The position numbers were made by a program, and so were the translations under genes. This document shows positions 12,691 through 24,949 of a DNA stretch of 64,000 bases, piece by piece. The number at the start of each line of letters is the position of its first letter. The first letter of the stretch is position 1. The notes under the pieces were generated by a model that was not told the DNA's origin, ran no database searches, and was given only the letters and a program-made list of their open reading frames with translations. This DNA comes from Dasyornis broadbenti (Eukaryota; Chordata; Aves; Passeriformes; Dasyornithidae), in assembly GCA_013397935.1 (NCBI GenBank), contig VZRN01006384.1, positions 493,214 through 557,213 on the forward strand, given 5' to 3'.

Positions 12691-13045
12691 AAGTGCAAAA
12701 TACATGAGGAAACTGGCAGAAATAGAATCTGATATGAATGGTAATCAATCTAGGAAATTTGGAACATTCATAGTAGAAACATGGCCAAAGCAGTGTTCTA
12801 GCTCTCTACTCACATAACACATTTCTTGAAATCCTTTCAATGTTTCTTTGGTAGTAGTATAAAAGCAGTGTAATCTTAATTCAGTGCTGAGCAGGACAGC
12901 ATAAGAAACATCTCATTGCAAGCAACTACACTTTCATTACTGAGTCAAAAACATCAAAAGACAATTTTTTAATAAAGACATTTCTAAGGCTGTATGATTT
13001 ACGATTCCTTGGGGTACACACTGTGACAAAAACCATTTTCCTTAC

Positions 13046-13247
13046 CTGTCATACACGTTGAGTAGCCAGTTAAGACACATGTCTACACAGAGAGGAACAT
13101 TCACCATATCTTTGTGTTTCTCTTCAAGTCCACTGTAGATGGTAGTGAGACAGCTGATCACCTCCTGGACACCAATCAGCTGATCATTTTGACTCAGCTT
13201 GTGCTGTTTGAAAACTTCACTTGTTGTGTTCAGGTCCAACAGGTCCA
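13046..13247 (-). CDS. UTRN: Utrophin exon, 202 nt (EF-hand region; dystrophin exon 65 equivalent)
   Basis: Acceptor ATTATTAG|TGGACC has AG at 13249-13248. Donor GACAG|GTAAGG has GT at 13045-13044. Two bases complete a leucine codon started in the 75-nt exon. Sixty-six codons follow, including DLLDLNTTSEVFKQHKLSQN and NVPLCVDMCLNWLLNVYD, then AG of the next codon. This is the first EF-hand-like domain of the dystrophin family and part of the beta-dystroglycan docking surface. The blocks NTTSEVFKQHKL and QNDQL fit utrophin better than dystrophin, whose equivalent reads SAACDALDQHNL. The 202-nt length equals dystrophin exon 65. An unusually long pyrimidine tract precedes the acceptor. Confidence 0.96.
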
Positions 13248-13263
13248 CTAATAATAGGTGATT

Positions 13264-13305
13264 AAAAAAACAGAAAAGAAAGAAAAGAAAGAAAACAAAA
13301 AAAGG
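13264..13305 (-). promoter_or_regulatory. UTRN: Polypyrimidine tract upstream of the 202-nt exon
   Basis: On the minus strand this is almost pure T and C (TTTCTTTCTTTTC-type), broken only by single G residues opposite 13271 and 13296. It ends 15 nt before the acceptor AG. Its position suggests it serves as the polypyrimidine tract for splicing. The same sequence is a (CTTTT)-like microsatellite, so its length may vary between individuals. Confidence 0.65.
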
Positions 13306-14287
13306 TGTGAATATAGATGCATGAGGATAGCATCGACAGTAATTGTTCATGTGCAAATTTAGCAAACATGGCAAACAACTACCCAAGTGGCTTTCCTTTA
13401 GTAACATTATAGTGACAAACCATTCTCTGTGACAAAACAACAGCATTTTGGTACTACATATTTTTTAAAAAATTGAGTAAGATCATCATAATGACACTAC
13501 ACAACTCAGAACAACATTAAAATAGCTGCTGAAGTAGTCTGTGTAATTAGAGGATCCTAACTTCGGATGCACACACAGAGAATTCACTAGGCTTACAGGA
13601 TTCTTCACATTTACCATAAGGCAGAATCCTGTAAAATGACTATCGCTTTTGATTAAATGTAAAGCAAAGCAAATTCTTAGGTAAGAGTTCTCTCTTAAAG
13701 GTGGTAAGAATGTCCTGAGGCCCGATTAACTGTACAGCAGTCGCTAAATTAGGACTTAAAAGAAAGCAGGGAGAGGAACACAGGAAGATTATTTATTGTG
13801 GTTTTCCAGAACACCAAATGCTATGCTTTCTTGAAAAGTATTTTGATCTCCTTTATTACAGAATTCTTTCTACAAGCAGTTGGTGATGCAATGGATATCT
13901 CACAGGGGAAAAGGGTTTTGCTCTCAAAACTACTCAAATGTGATTGTGAAAATCTGGGTTTTGCATGGTGAAAATAAAAGGTCATCAATGAGCTCTTGTA
14001 ACTTCTTTCGCAAAAGGAAGTGGAAGAGAGGAAACATAGGGTATAATCCTCAGTGACCTTTTTTTTTTTACAGAAGCAAGGACTTTAAATAAAAAAGGTA
14101 GTTGCAATGTATTAGTATGCTTGCTACAATACACATAACATGCAGTTGAAGTATGTTACAAGCTCATACAGAACTGTTTGTGGAGAGTCAGCAGCACATT
14201 TGCACTGTTACCTCTCAAACAAAAACAAAATCAACATGACAATCCCTGATGTGTTGTGAACTGCTCTACACCAATAATCAGAATATA

Positions 14288-14840
14288 CTATAGAATCGGA
14301 AAATTACTTTTGTTGAAATGGACCTTAAAGATTATCTAGTTCCAACACCCTGCAATAGACAGGAACACCTTCCACTAGACCAGGTTGCTCAAAGCCCCAT
14401 CCAGTCTGGCTTTGAACACTGCCAGGGATGGGACAACCATAGCTTCTCTGAGCAATCTGTGCCAGTGTCTCACCACCCTCACAGTAAAGAATTTCTTCCT
14501 AATATCTAACCGAAATATCTCCTCTTTTAGTTTAGAACAGTTCCCCCTTGTCCGATCACAATCCATCCTTTTAAAAAAGTTACTCTCTCTATTTTTTGTT
14601 AACTCGTTTAGGTACTGAAAGGCTGCTATAAGGTCTCCCTGGAGCCTTCTCTTCTCGAGGATGAACAACCTCAGCTCTCTCAGGCTTTCCTCAAAGAAGA
14701 GGTGCTCCATCCCCCAGCTGTCTTCATTGCTCGCTTCTGGACCTACTCCAACAGGTCCACATCTTTCCTGTGCTGAGGACCCCAGATCGGGATGCAGTAT
14801 TCCAGGTGGGTCTCACAAGGGCAGAGAGGTAGAATAACAG
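14288..14840 (-). mobile_element. CR1 retrotransposon 3' end with ORF2 C-terminus, minus orientation
   Basis: The 3' end is at the low coordinate near 14290 (TATAGAATCGG on the plus strand). On the minus strand an open frame of 111 codons (14710-14375) encodes the CR1 ORF2 C-terminal segment. It includes LEKRRLQGDLIAAFQYL, RTRGN, FRLDIRKKFFTVRVVRHW and FKARLDGALSNLV. Further 5', a shifted frame carries THLEYCIPIWGPQHRKD (about 14755-14810). It is 5'-truncated, as usual for CR1. The intact last 111 codons suggest it is younger than the CR1 at 1-1190. It has the same orientation as UTRN. Confidence 0.95.
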
Positions 14841-17800
14841 TGTTAAAAAAAGACATGAGATTTACAGCCTCTGTAAACTGGGTAAGTCTATCTGGGCTGG
14901 AAAACAAGTACAGCAGAAAAAGCAGAAGCAAAATAATATTAACCACTCTGAGCAATTCTGTCAATAACTCGATGATCATCTACCAAAAGGGGGCTACATT
15001 CCCAATCCCTTTTCCCCTATCTACCCTTCCTCACATCTATGTAAAGTAAGAAACAGTGTCTCACAGCCCTCGCCTTTCCTCTCCTGCATTAATATTGGTA
15101 TGTTCCGTTCTCACCTCACAGCATCATATTTGCAGGGGTTTACATTTGTTTGTTTTTCATTTTCCTTTTTGTTTGTTTGGGGATATTTTAAGCCCTACTC
15201 TTGGGCTTGCAAACAAATGCCAGCCATGTATTTATCAAAGAGGCAGACTGGTAATTGCAGCAAAACACCTTGCCACTAGTTTGACCTGAGGTAGCCAAAG
15301 TGTTTGGCAATACACTCACTGCAGCATAATATTCTACAGTAGCTGGAAAGATGTGATACACTGGAAAAGGCTCACAGACATTTAAAAGCGACAGGAACCC
15401 ACAAACAGTTCACAGTGTAACCCTGACTACTTTTTTGAGTTGTGGAGGGAGTGGGGTGAAGCCAAGTGAAGCTAACCTGCTATCCCATGACATAAATACT
15501 GAACTCAGGAGATGGCCACTTTTCACGCTTTCCCTTCATGACTTCAAAAACCTTCACAACAAAGAAAACTCCATCAAAATTAATGCAACCAGATTGCTGG
15601 TTTTATTTTGGTGTTAGCTTTTATTTTAGGTTTGGGTTGTGGGAGTTTTTTGCTTGTTTGTTTGGAGGTTTTTGTGTCTTCTGGTTATTTTGCAAACTAT
15701 TTCTGTAAGGCTGGCTAAAAACAGGTAAGCAGCTTCAAAAACAGACAGACAGCACACAAAAGCTGCCCTTTTTAAAGCCAGTGAAAATTCAGAAAGCTTT
15801 GCAATGCCAGAAAGTTGTAGCCTTTAGGTTTGCCTTAACATAATCATCCTTGCACTGAAAACAGCAATTCAACAGACACTAAACTTGCTAACTTTGTGTC
15901 TTGATCTTCTGGCATTATGATCTCTCATTCACATTTCTGCCTAAGCACTCCAGAAGGATCTGGGAGAGGTACTTTCAGTACTTCTGTACTAAAAAAAACC
16001 ACGAAGAACTCTGATGCTATACTCATGCAAATTAAGCTAAACTTACACTTTTGGATGATACCATCCATGGAGAACAACCAGAGGAAATTACTTCCATTCC
16101 TGCTTACTTCAGCACTCACCTGGCTGAATAAAATTTGGGACAGGCAGTTGTCCTGTCATGCCATTTCTGGCACGATGCCTACACAGCTTTCAGTGCATTT
16201 TTGCAGTATTATTTGCATCTGCCGAAATATGCTGAATGACCATACTTTTAACCAACCACTGGGCACAAGGATCATTTCTTCCCTTTTTGCAGCAAGGAGC
16301 CTTTCCCAAAGAAAAACCATAAACAGAAACCATATCATTCAGCACTGTTAAAGCAGATGTGAGTGACTGACTTACGAGCAAGTAACTACATGCAGCTGTT
16401 AATGGCAAAGTTGATGCTGCTGTAAACCCCATGGAAAATAGGCATTACTGTGGAGTTTTTTTATTAAAAAGACCTTGCAAATATAGGAGTTCCTGCAAAG
16501 AGACTGCACTGAGGGAAATGCTCACAGCTCTCCTTTTTAGTCCTGTGTGCCTAGATGTTCAATTTCTTGTCCTTGGGGGGTTGATACTCCTATTAACATT
16601 CTTAAATTTTAAATCACCTAGAGGAACTCAGCAACAGAATTCTGAATATACATGGTGATTTTGTTCCCTTGTTGCCTTTCAGTACTATACTTGAGTATCA
16701 GGGGCATTATAATTTCTTAAGAATGAGGTAAAGTATGCTGCACAAGAATAAAACACAGTCAGGACTGGTGCTGCACAGTTGCCCAGTACATCTGCAACAC
16801 AGGATACTCTCTCTGGCCCCATTCTTCTGCTACAGTGGAAAAGTGCTCTCACTACACCTGCCCCACATAATCAGAGACAGAGGGGCTAAGAATTTGTTCT
16901 TTCTGACTTGCAACCTTTCTTATATTCCTGCAAAATACAGATAAGTCTACGTGAAATTATGTGTCTCTGCAGGAATCTACCTGTCAAAAAACAAAACAAG
17001 AAGAAATACAACTCTACTTTCTCATTTTAAAAGGAGAATGAAGAAAACGAGAGTAACTTCCCCAGAGCTGTGGTTTTTTTTTTTTTGACTCTTATGAAGA
17101 AGACAGATATGGCATCAGCAAAGTCTTCTAAAGTACAGTTCTCAAATGAACTTTAGAAAGTGCAGTTGTCCTGGACCTGCTTTTAGAGCGCTTACACTGC
17201 ATTATCAGTCCCCACTGCAAAGTCAAAATCTATCATCTGCAAGTGGGACTGTGCATCCAGCTCCAGCTGGGCCCTTGGAGTTCCCACCAAAAATGCCTTT
17301 GACCATGGTGTGACAGCAATTTGTCATATTTTACAGTGATCTCCATTTTTGGTGATTTGTTTTGACTTTTTCTCTGCCTTAGCACATAAGCCTTTCTCAA
17401 GCATTCTGCATCCAAACACCTTTAAAAGGCATCTGCAGTTAAAACTACAGGAAATCAAATGGAAGACTAAAGTAACTCAGACCAAAGAATGAATGACAGT
17501 GGCACAGAAGATGACTCTTTCCCTACCTCAAAACAAAACCAATCCTTTATCAAGTACATATAATAAAGACAAAGATTTTTTTTGGCTGTTGTCTCTTTGC
17601 ATGTAGCACAGAGATGGAGTAAACAAACAGCTTCATAGATAACAAGGCAGACTGGATCTGTAGAGATGAAAGCTATACTCCTAGCCCTTTCAAACTGGCA
17701 CATTCTCTTTACTTCTTATTATTTCCTTCTGTCCTCCCTTCCACCTCCCTCCCCTGAAACTGGGGACAATAGGACAGCACTTCTGAAATCTGTGGATGAG

Positions 17801-18644
17801 TTATTACAGAAATTGATATATTTTGCTGTAAAAGAGCAGAAAGTATGTCCCTTTTCAAAGCTTATTAGAAGTAATAAAAGTGAAGTTTTATCTACACAGG
17901 TCCCTAGAAAAGCCATATGTCTGTCAGAAATAGGCAGCATGATTAGCCTCTGTCATGTGCAGTCTTTTTTCACACTCTTCCCTGTGGAGCAGCTTACACA
18001 AGGAGACTTTTACTTTGCTTTCTGATCTCTTGCTTTGCTTTCTGTTTTTAGGTACATGTTGATGAATACTTCATACCCTGCACACTGATAAGCAAAAAGC
18101 TCATAATGGTGTTTAGTCTTGCTGGGAGATGAAGCTATTGTCCTTGGTGGGACCTCACCATATGAGGAAGTGGCAAGAGGTGCTCGTAAGAGCCTGTGCT
18201 GAGCACAGATACACTCCAGCTTTCTGGAGTACCCAGCTACCATCTCAGACACAGCTTCATGTAGTATGATGCACATCTGAAGTCCAGCTAAAATCAGATT
18301 GCTGTCTTCTACACTGGAAAGAAAACTAACTACCTGGAGGGTGGGAAGGGATCCCTCTTTGTGCAACTTCTTTCGTGCTTGTGCCTCTAGGATGGCTTTG
18401 CACTTCTTGTGTTCCTACTCAGTCTGCAGAACTGTGCACCCTTCAGGGCTGAAAAGTCCTTCCATGCCAAGGACTCCTAATTTGTAACAAGAAAATTTGG
18501 TAATATCATACAACATCTTTATATATGTTGGTTGACAATGTGTCAAGGATGACTCTGGTCCACTGTTAATGTTGTTAGACTGAAGTTGACCCTCCCTTCC
18601 CCAAGTACTGTAGAGAAAGAATTTGCCTCAAAGGCCCAACTTAC

Positions 18645-18719
18645 AGCACAGGGCTTTCTGCAGTCTCCGGATTTTGATGGCTGTACGGTAGGCGGAGAAG
18701 CGCACGTTGTTCAAGTCAG
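18645..18719 (-). CDS. UTRN: Utrophin exon, 75 nt (WW/EF-hand junction; dystrophin exon 64 equivalent)
   Basis: Acceptor TTTCAG|CTGACT has AG at 18721-18720. Donor GTGCT|GTAAGT has GT at 18644-18643. It reads, after completing an alanine codon, DLNNVRFSAYRTAIKIRRLQ followed by KALC plus one base. This is one of the most conserved blocks of the dystrophin family and forms the helical link from the WW domain into the first EF-hand-like domain. The exon looks richer in CpG and G+C than its flanks. The 75-nt length equals dystrophin exon 64. AIKIRR is the utrophin form, while dystrophin has AMKLRR. Confidence 0.97.
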
Positions 18720-19690
18720 CTGAAATAGCAGAACAGAAACATGAGAGGCCCTGAAAATAGAGCCTGTAACTTTCCTTTACATATAAATCTTCACATTTTG
18801 GACAAAGTCTGATATCCCTTCTCTTCTCTGCAATGAATTAATGGGATATATCAGAACAAATTAAAAACCTGACAAGCTGGGGCCTCAGTCCAATCCACCT
18901 TCAGGGAAAACCTCCTGACTCTGACAGTTTAGTACCTTAAGATACTGGCCCTCCAGAAATGCTGATACTATCTTAGCATATGTAATACATATACATACAG
19001 CACAGTTTTACATACATATTATATATGTCTGTAAGTTTCTAAATAATTTACAATTCCATCAGTTAACATACAGGAAACAGAGGGTAGAAAATATCACAGT
19101 AACTGAAAAAATGACTTAAGCTATAATTTATATGCCATGACTTTATAAATTGTACTTTAAAAGGGACAGTCAGATAGCTGTAAGCTCTATTTTAGAAACT
19201 GATTGGTACAGTAACATTTTTTTCCTCACTTAACAGTATTTTTACCCTTCCTCTCCTTTGAATGGGAGATTTCACAGTAAATGTTGATGTTATCAGGGCA
19301 CATTGAACTAGTTGTACCCAGAATACAGTTTAGCTTTTACTGAAAACATAGCTGCTCTAATTTATTACCAAAATTATTTCCTTGCAGACCAGCACCCTGG
19401 TCTAAACATGCAGAGAACCTTTATCATTGGACAACTCCTTGTAAAGTTAAAAGAAAAAAACCGAAGTACTGCATTAAAGCGTACAGTCAGAGTACATGGT
19501 TCAGAATTAATATTGCCAAAAGATAATACACGACGTGACCATGGCAGTGGGTTTTGGGCAAAGTGTGTCTCATCACAAAGTGGGAAATGCTGCTATACTC
19601 AGTTCAAGGGAACACAAACATGGTCAGTGTAGAAAAGCAGCTTTTACTCATGGAATAAGAATCACATAATGTTTTAAGAAAAGCACTCAC
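18720..19690 (-). other. UTRN: UTRN intron, 971 bp
   Basis: The shortest intron in the window, between the 62-nt and 75-nt exons. It is AT-rich, with a TACATA/ATATAT patch near 18980-19030. No repeat family or second gene was recognised. Confidence 0.95.
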
Positions 19691-19752
19691 CTAAGGACTG
19701 GAAGAGATCAGTCATTTTAGGATGATCCCAACAAGTTGTCTGTGTCTCATGA
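19691..19752 (-). CDS. UTRN: Utrophin exon, 62 nt (second half of WW domain; dystrophin exon 63 equivalent)
   Basis: Acceptor TTTGTAG|TCATGA has AG at 19754-19753. Donor CCTTAG|GTGAGT has GT at 19690-19689. The first base completes an asparagine codon; then HETQTTCWDHPKMTDLFQSL and one base follow. The tryptophan of TCWDHP is the second signature Trp of the WW domain and, with the downstream proline, belongs to the face that binds the PPxY motif of beta-dystroglycan. The 62-nt length equals dystrophin exon 63. TDLFQSL differs from the TELFQSL I recall for mammals by one conservative change. Confidence 0.97.
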
Positions 19753-20126
19753 CTACAAAGGAACAAAGTAATTAAAGTTTCAGGAAACACACATATACAC
19801 TTCCAAAGAATAAAACCTCAAAGATATTCTCATTTTCTGCATTTAAGTGCTAAGAAATCCCTCAGCTCTAATTAAAATGCAAGATCTCTACCACCCAGCT
19901 CCTTGATTTTATAATCACAAAATTAGTCAGACAATAGCCCACCCATATTTAACAATATATACTTTCGATTCTAACTGTGACAGTAAGAGTTGGGCTCTGA
20001 CCCTGCAGCTAAGAGGTACACTAATAAGGTAAAATGCAAATTTTCCTGATGCTGTAAAACAATAAATATAGTTGTAAAAACAATTTAAAAATAGAAAGTA
20101 TTGAGATTTTATTTCAATCTTCATTG

Positions 20127-20168
20127 CATGTATCAGAATACATGTATCTGAGCACATGTATCAGAATA
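20127..20168. repeat. 14-bp tandem repeat, three copies
   Basis: Copies at 20127-20140, 20141-20154 and 20155-20168. The first and third are identical (CATGTATCAGAATA). The middle copy differs in its second half. Confidence 0.9.
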
Positions 20169-20223
20169 CAGACAATGATTTCAAGTTTTACCTGTAACAT
20201 TTATGTACCATGTAACATCATCA

Positions 20224-20262
20224 TTAGGTTGAGAAGGACCTTTAAGATCATGGAGCCCAGTA
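20224..20262 (-). mobile_element. CR1 3'-end scrap, minus orientation
   Basis: The plus strand reads TTGAGAAGGACCTTTAAGAT and CATGGAGCCCA, the complement of the usual CR1 3'-terminal segment. It is very short, so an LTR-derived origin cannot be excluded. Confidence 0.5.
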
Positions 20263-23200
20263 GGAAGCCTGATCACCATTCCCACAATCAATCAATAAAT
20301 ATCTTCATTTAGGAGGTGTGCTCTACACTACTGTTCACAGAACAGAGATTCAATGGGCAGCATCCCTTAACCTACTGTTCAGTGCTGCTGCTTCAATTTA
20401 TCAGGGTTCCAAGTATGTAGCCATATGGGTCAAAACATGTCTTATGTCAGGTCCACTGAAATCTACAATTCCCTTCTACAAGCCACACTTGTATTTATCA
20501 ATATTAACTGCTGAAATGGTTGCACATTCTTGTCTCACAAAGTATTTACATTTGAATTAGATTTGCAAGATAATTAATCAGAGAAATTGTGTTAGGAAGG
20601 ATCATAACATTCCCTTTAAAAGTTAATGAAAATGAAATTATTCTATGTTAGCAAATTTGACAGTAATGATCAGAGAACACTACGTATTTCACCTTTGCTG
20701 CTATTTAAAAGTTGTTAATGTACGCATCTTTTTTTCTACAGAGGGATACTTGGTTATAAATAGTGACTTTAAATGTCACTTTGGCATTAAATGTAGTGAA
20801 CTGTATTATCATTTGCTATATATAAATGGCTGTACTTCAGTGCGTCCACAATAATTTATCACCAATGTTTATTTTTCATTCGAGAAACCAACCAAGAATG
20901 AACCCTTTTATGCTAGGTGGTGCAAAAAAATTGAATAGAAGGTCCTCACTCCGAAGAACTGCAGAGACAGGACAGGTACCATAAGAGAAGTTCCTACCGA
21001 AGCTCTGAGGACCCTTCTCTGCATTAGCCTGTGACATACAACAGTGGAAAGTGCATGAAATGTGTCTCTGTACATGGGATATGATCCTCATTTTACAGCC
21101 CATACATCAGGATAACCCTTCCAGCTTTGAGTCTAGTCTAGGTTTTCAGAGAACTTCTCCCCATCACCATGCTTCACACTCTGCCATGGACCTCATTTGT
21201 CCATCTGGCACCATCAAAACTTTGTTAGGTGTTTTTCATGGAACTTCACAGACAAAATATGTACTTTCTATTAATACAGTAGGTACAAATCTTCTTTTCC
21301 CTCTTTGTGATTACTCCCTATTAGATGACTGAAAGGAAGGAGAAGCCCTGCACATGATTACATTTAAATAAGAGAGATTTATACAATAATCAGAACAACT
21401 TCTATTAGACCTTGATTGACTCCAAAATACTATAACAAACTCTCCTCAATACAGAAGAAAACACTAAAATACATCTTTACATCAGAACCCATTTTCCTGA
21501 ATAGAAGTTTTTATTTGATTTCATTTTGATATCGTTATCATATGATTTGCATTCATGTTTCAAAGTTCCAATAAGGTGGACAAGGCTCTGGTAATGCTGA
21601 ACTCCAAAGCTAATGCACACCAGTAAATCAGTGGGTTTGCACTTGTTAGAAAGACACTCCTAAAACAGCACTATGCTTATCTTTGTCTAGAAAAGAAATT
21701 TCAAAACCAAGTAGACTGACAATCATTTTCCTGGAAAAGGCACACCAGTAAATCATCATGAAGCAGCAACAACAAAGAATATACCTAGATGTTATGCTTT
21801 GCCATGGTAAAGGCAAGTGACTGTCCAGCATTCTCATCCTGGTGTCAAAAGACTACAGTATATTAGAAAGAAGAACATACAGCTTCAGTAAAAAGGAACA
21901 GAAAATACAATATAATGGTTCATACTGCTCAACTTATTAAATAACCTCAAAACTACTCCTGAAGCTGCCAAATGTCTGCACGATCATGTTAAGCAGGATG
22001 TTATAAATATCAAGTTGCCCACTTAGTGGTGTTGAATAAACCCATTGCAATCGCTCCCAGAAATGGATACATATGACCAGTTTAATAAGGCTTGTTTTAA
22101 GGATACTGCTCTAACTCAACTTCCCTAAGAAGACCCCTCCAAAAGTCAAGCCCCAAAACAAAAACCCAAAACAACTGGTGATTTTTACTGTCAACATAAG
22201 TAAAAAGAAAAGGATTTCTTAGGATACTCTGAGAAAAATAAGGCCTTAATTAAAACACGTTCAAACTTCTAGGTTAAAAGGAAGGGTAGGTGGCAGTACT
22301 GTGACAGAAGCTGTAAATATATATATACATAGAAATACAATTCCCTCTATTTTAAATGTTGAAATATCAATGCAAACACTGCATGTAAACTCTATGCAAT
22401 TTAGCTTAGTCAAATCCTGTTTACTGCTCTACAAACCGTGATATCAAAACTAGCCATGATTATAGGGACTTTGTTGAATCTCAGCCTTTATTTCCCAGTT
22501 CCCTATTTTCTGGCATTAGAAATATCGTTCCATGAACAATTATATTTCTGACTAGTGGGGTGGTGTAAGGATATTCCTGAGAACTGCAGCAGAAGTGCAA
22601 AGGTTATTTAGCTAGGTCCAGAGATGCTTTGTCTTCTTCCTGTCCTTTTTTTTTTCTTTTAATTGTTAATGAAATAGAAGTAAAAATAGTTAAATACTTG
22701 GATAAATCCTTGCTTTTTTTTTATTCCCCCTCTGGAAATGTACTCCATTGCACATTTGCAATACTTAATTAGGATGTGGGTATAGTTAATTGCAATTTTA
22801 GAATTTAGATTCCAGCTCTAAGTAATTTATAAACCCATGTGCCATGAATAGAAGCTGATTTTACTAATCAAACTTTATCCCCTAAATCAAGTTTCCAAGA
22901 ACTAAGAAAAAACAAGTTTCATTATTGAAATTGTATACTTCAAGTACAAAGTTTCTGAACTTTATCTGAAATACTAAAATCACTTGAATAGTTACAACAT
23001 ACCATACAAAAATAAGCTTTTTTTTCCTATTTTGTGTTCGCTTCACATGAACAGAAAAAGTGAATGAGATAACAAAAACCTCTGTATCCTTCACTGTAAT
23101 CCCGTTTCTCCATTTAATGCAGTAAATACCTGAACAGCTAAATTTTCTCTTTACAGAAAAAACATAGAACATGAAACTTATGCCTAATAAAATAATGACC

Positions 23201-23931
23201 ATAAAATATTTTTATGTTTCTATTTTATTTGCAAAAGAAATACATTTGTGCCAGACTACATAAAGACCAATGGGCTTTTAAAACTTATCACTCAGTTTCT
23301 TTCTATGCCACACAGAATTTGTGAGAAAGGAGGCCAAGTGAACATCATCTGGTGAAACTGAAAAAAGACCTTAAAGTCAGTACTATCTGACAGCTGCTAA
23401 GTGACTGCAGAGGGTGAACACAACTGTGCCAGCCTAATCCCAAAACACCTAGCAAGAAACCTTTGGTAACAGCCAAGCAATTCCCTACAAGGATCCAGCA
23501 GAGAAGAGGAATGGGCTGAGTGAATGAATCACCAGCTCAGCAGTCTGTTCAGGTCAAGTAAGGCAAGCTGTCACAAGCAGTGCTGCTGCCACCACCAAAT
23601 ATATTCCATGGGTAGGTTTCATTTAGGCACGAAAGCCAGATTAATCCAGATAGAGCCATAGAAAAAACATGATTGTAAATTTAATAAGAGCTATTAAAAA
23701 ACCAATCTCACTGGACTTCTAGAAAGATTCAGAACAAGCAGACAAACCTACAGAGTCTTCCCTCTCTGTTACAACTACCATGGCACTTCTGTCTCAGGTC
23801 ACAGTGATGACTGTGCCAAGGAGCACCTTCTCCTGCAAAAACCCTGCTACTCATAGAGTGAGGTGATATTAGCTTTGATTGAAGGTGAACAACAATTGGC
23901 CTCATTATTAATCTTGCTTGCAGATGGCACC

Positions 23932-23949
23932 AAAAAAAAAAAAAAAAAA
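23932..23949. repeat. Poly(A) run, 18 nt
   Basis: Uninterrupted A18 between CACC and GAATTT. The upstream sequence was not recognised as a retroposon. Confidence 0.9.
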
Positions 23950-24933
23950 GAATTTTTCAAGGTGTACAGGAGCCCAGGTTACAAGATTGCATTCTCTTCA
24001 TGGGTGGCATAAGGAGGGATTTCTACTATTACAGAAGTGAGCTGGTCTACAAGTGGTATGGACATATTACATCTTTCCTCATGGTTTAGCCAGGGAAGAA
24101 TTAAAAACATTTCACTGAGAAGCATTTCTTTTTGTTATTATCAAAACAATGAGTTATTCAGAGCAAGAGTCTTGGAAATGTCTTCTGCCAAACTTATAGA
24201 CCCAGTATGAGGCACACAGCAAGACATACATCCACGAACACACTGCCTGACAAAGCAGTGTAATTTAAAAAGCCTAAATTCATGTGGGTAAATTTCCCTA
24301 ACTCAAAAACATGATAACCATCAAATACTCCAAACTACCACACCCCACCTCCACCTGAAGTGTTCTAAACCTTACATAACAAACATTTGCCCTTACAATC
24401 TGTTTCCTATCCATTATGTTTGCTGGCAGGTTTTCTCATTATAATTGGCAAAGATAACCCATTTTAAAAACACTTCCTGATTGTAAATAAAAAGCTGAGA
24501 AACAGTTAGTATATAATTTAATTATGTTCTTTAGAAATAACAGTCCTGTTGAAATGAATGGATTACGTTCTACATCTCCAGGTGTTTTAAGATGTCCATG
24601 GAGTTATGAAAAAAAATCCACTTCTTTTTCAGCTCTTGTACAAGAAAGAAAACTAGAGACAGGTTTGCAGGTCTTTTTTAATCATTTATCATGGACAAGG
24701 CCTGTGTTGATAATCACTGGCAAACACCACAAGAAAGAGTACTCTGGCATGATGTTAAGTACCTTTTGTTCCTGTAGTCATCTGCACAAAACATTACCTG
24801 AAATCACAATCTTTACTGATCACAATGAATCGACAGCCCTCAGAATTCTGACTTTGCTACCCTTGCCAAATTTCAAGTAGAATAACATCCCCACTTTATG
24901 TCATGGTGTTTTATCTAGATACTGCATATTTTC

Positions 24934-24949
24934 TTTTTTTTTTTTTTTT
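24934..24949. repeat. Poly(T) run, 16 nt
   Basis: Uninterrupted T16, a possible reversed retroposon tail. No source was identified. Confidence 0.9.

Larger units (their letters stand above)
6550..13045 (-). other. UTRN: UTRN intron, 6.5 kb
   Basis: Lies between the 202-nt and 86-nt exons. It contains a minus-strand CR1 (about 8392-9030), an unclassified stretch (about 9490-10330), an A-rich tract, a poly(A) run interrupted by an 18-N gap, and a probable retroviral LTR (about 12240-12690). Outside these I see only AT-rich unique sequence. Confidence 0.88.
13248..18644 (-). other. UTRN: UTRN intron, 5.4 kb
   Basis: Lies between the 75-nt and 202-nt exons. It holds one well-preserved minus-strand CR1 (about 14288-14840), a G/T-rich stretch near 15600-15680, and otherwise unassigned AT-rich sequence. 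An open frame of 144 codons at 15917-16351 (plus) matches nothing I recognise. Confidence 0.9.

Noticed and set aside
13248..13446. Open frame continuing upstream of the 202-nt exon with a methionine start
   Set aside because: It is intron sequence including the polypyrimidine tract read as phenylalanine and leucine codons. The true exon starts at the AG at 13249-13248.
15917..16351. 144-codon plus-strand open frame
   Set aside because: It has no recognisable family or coding texture, overlaps open frames on the other strand, and is intronic.
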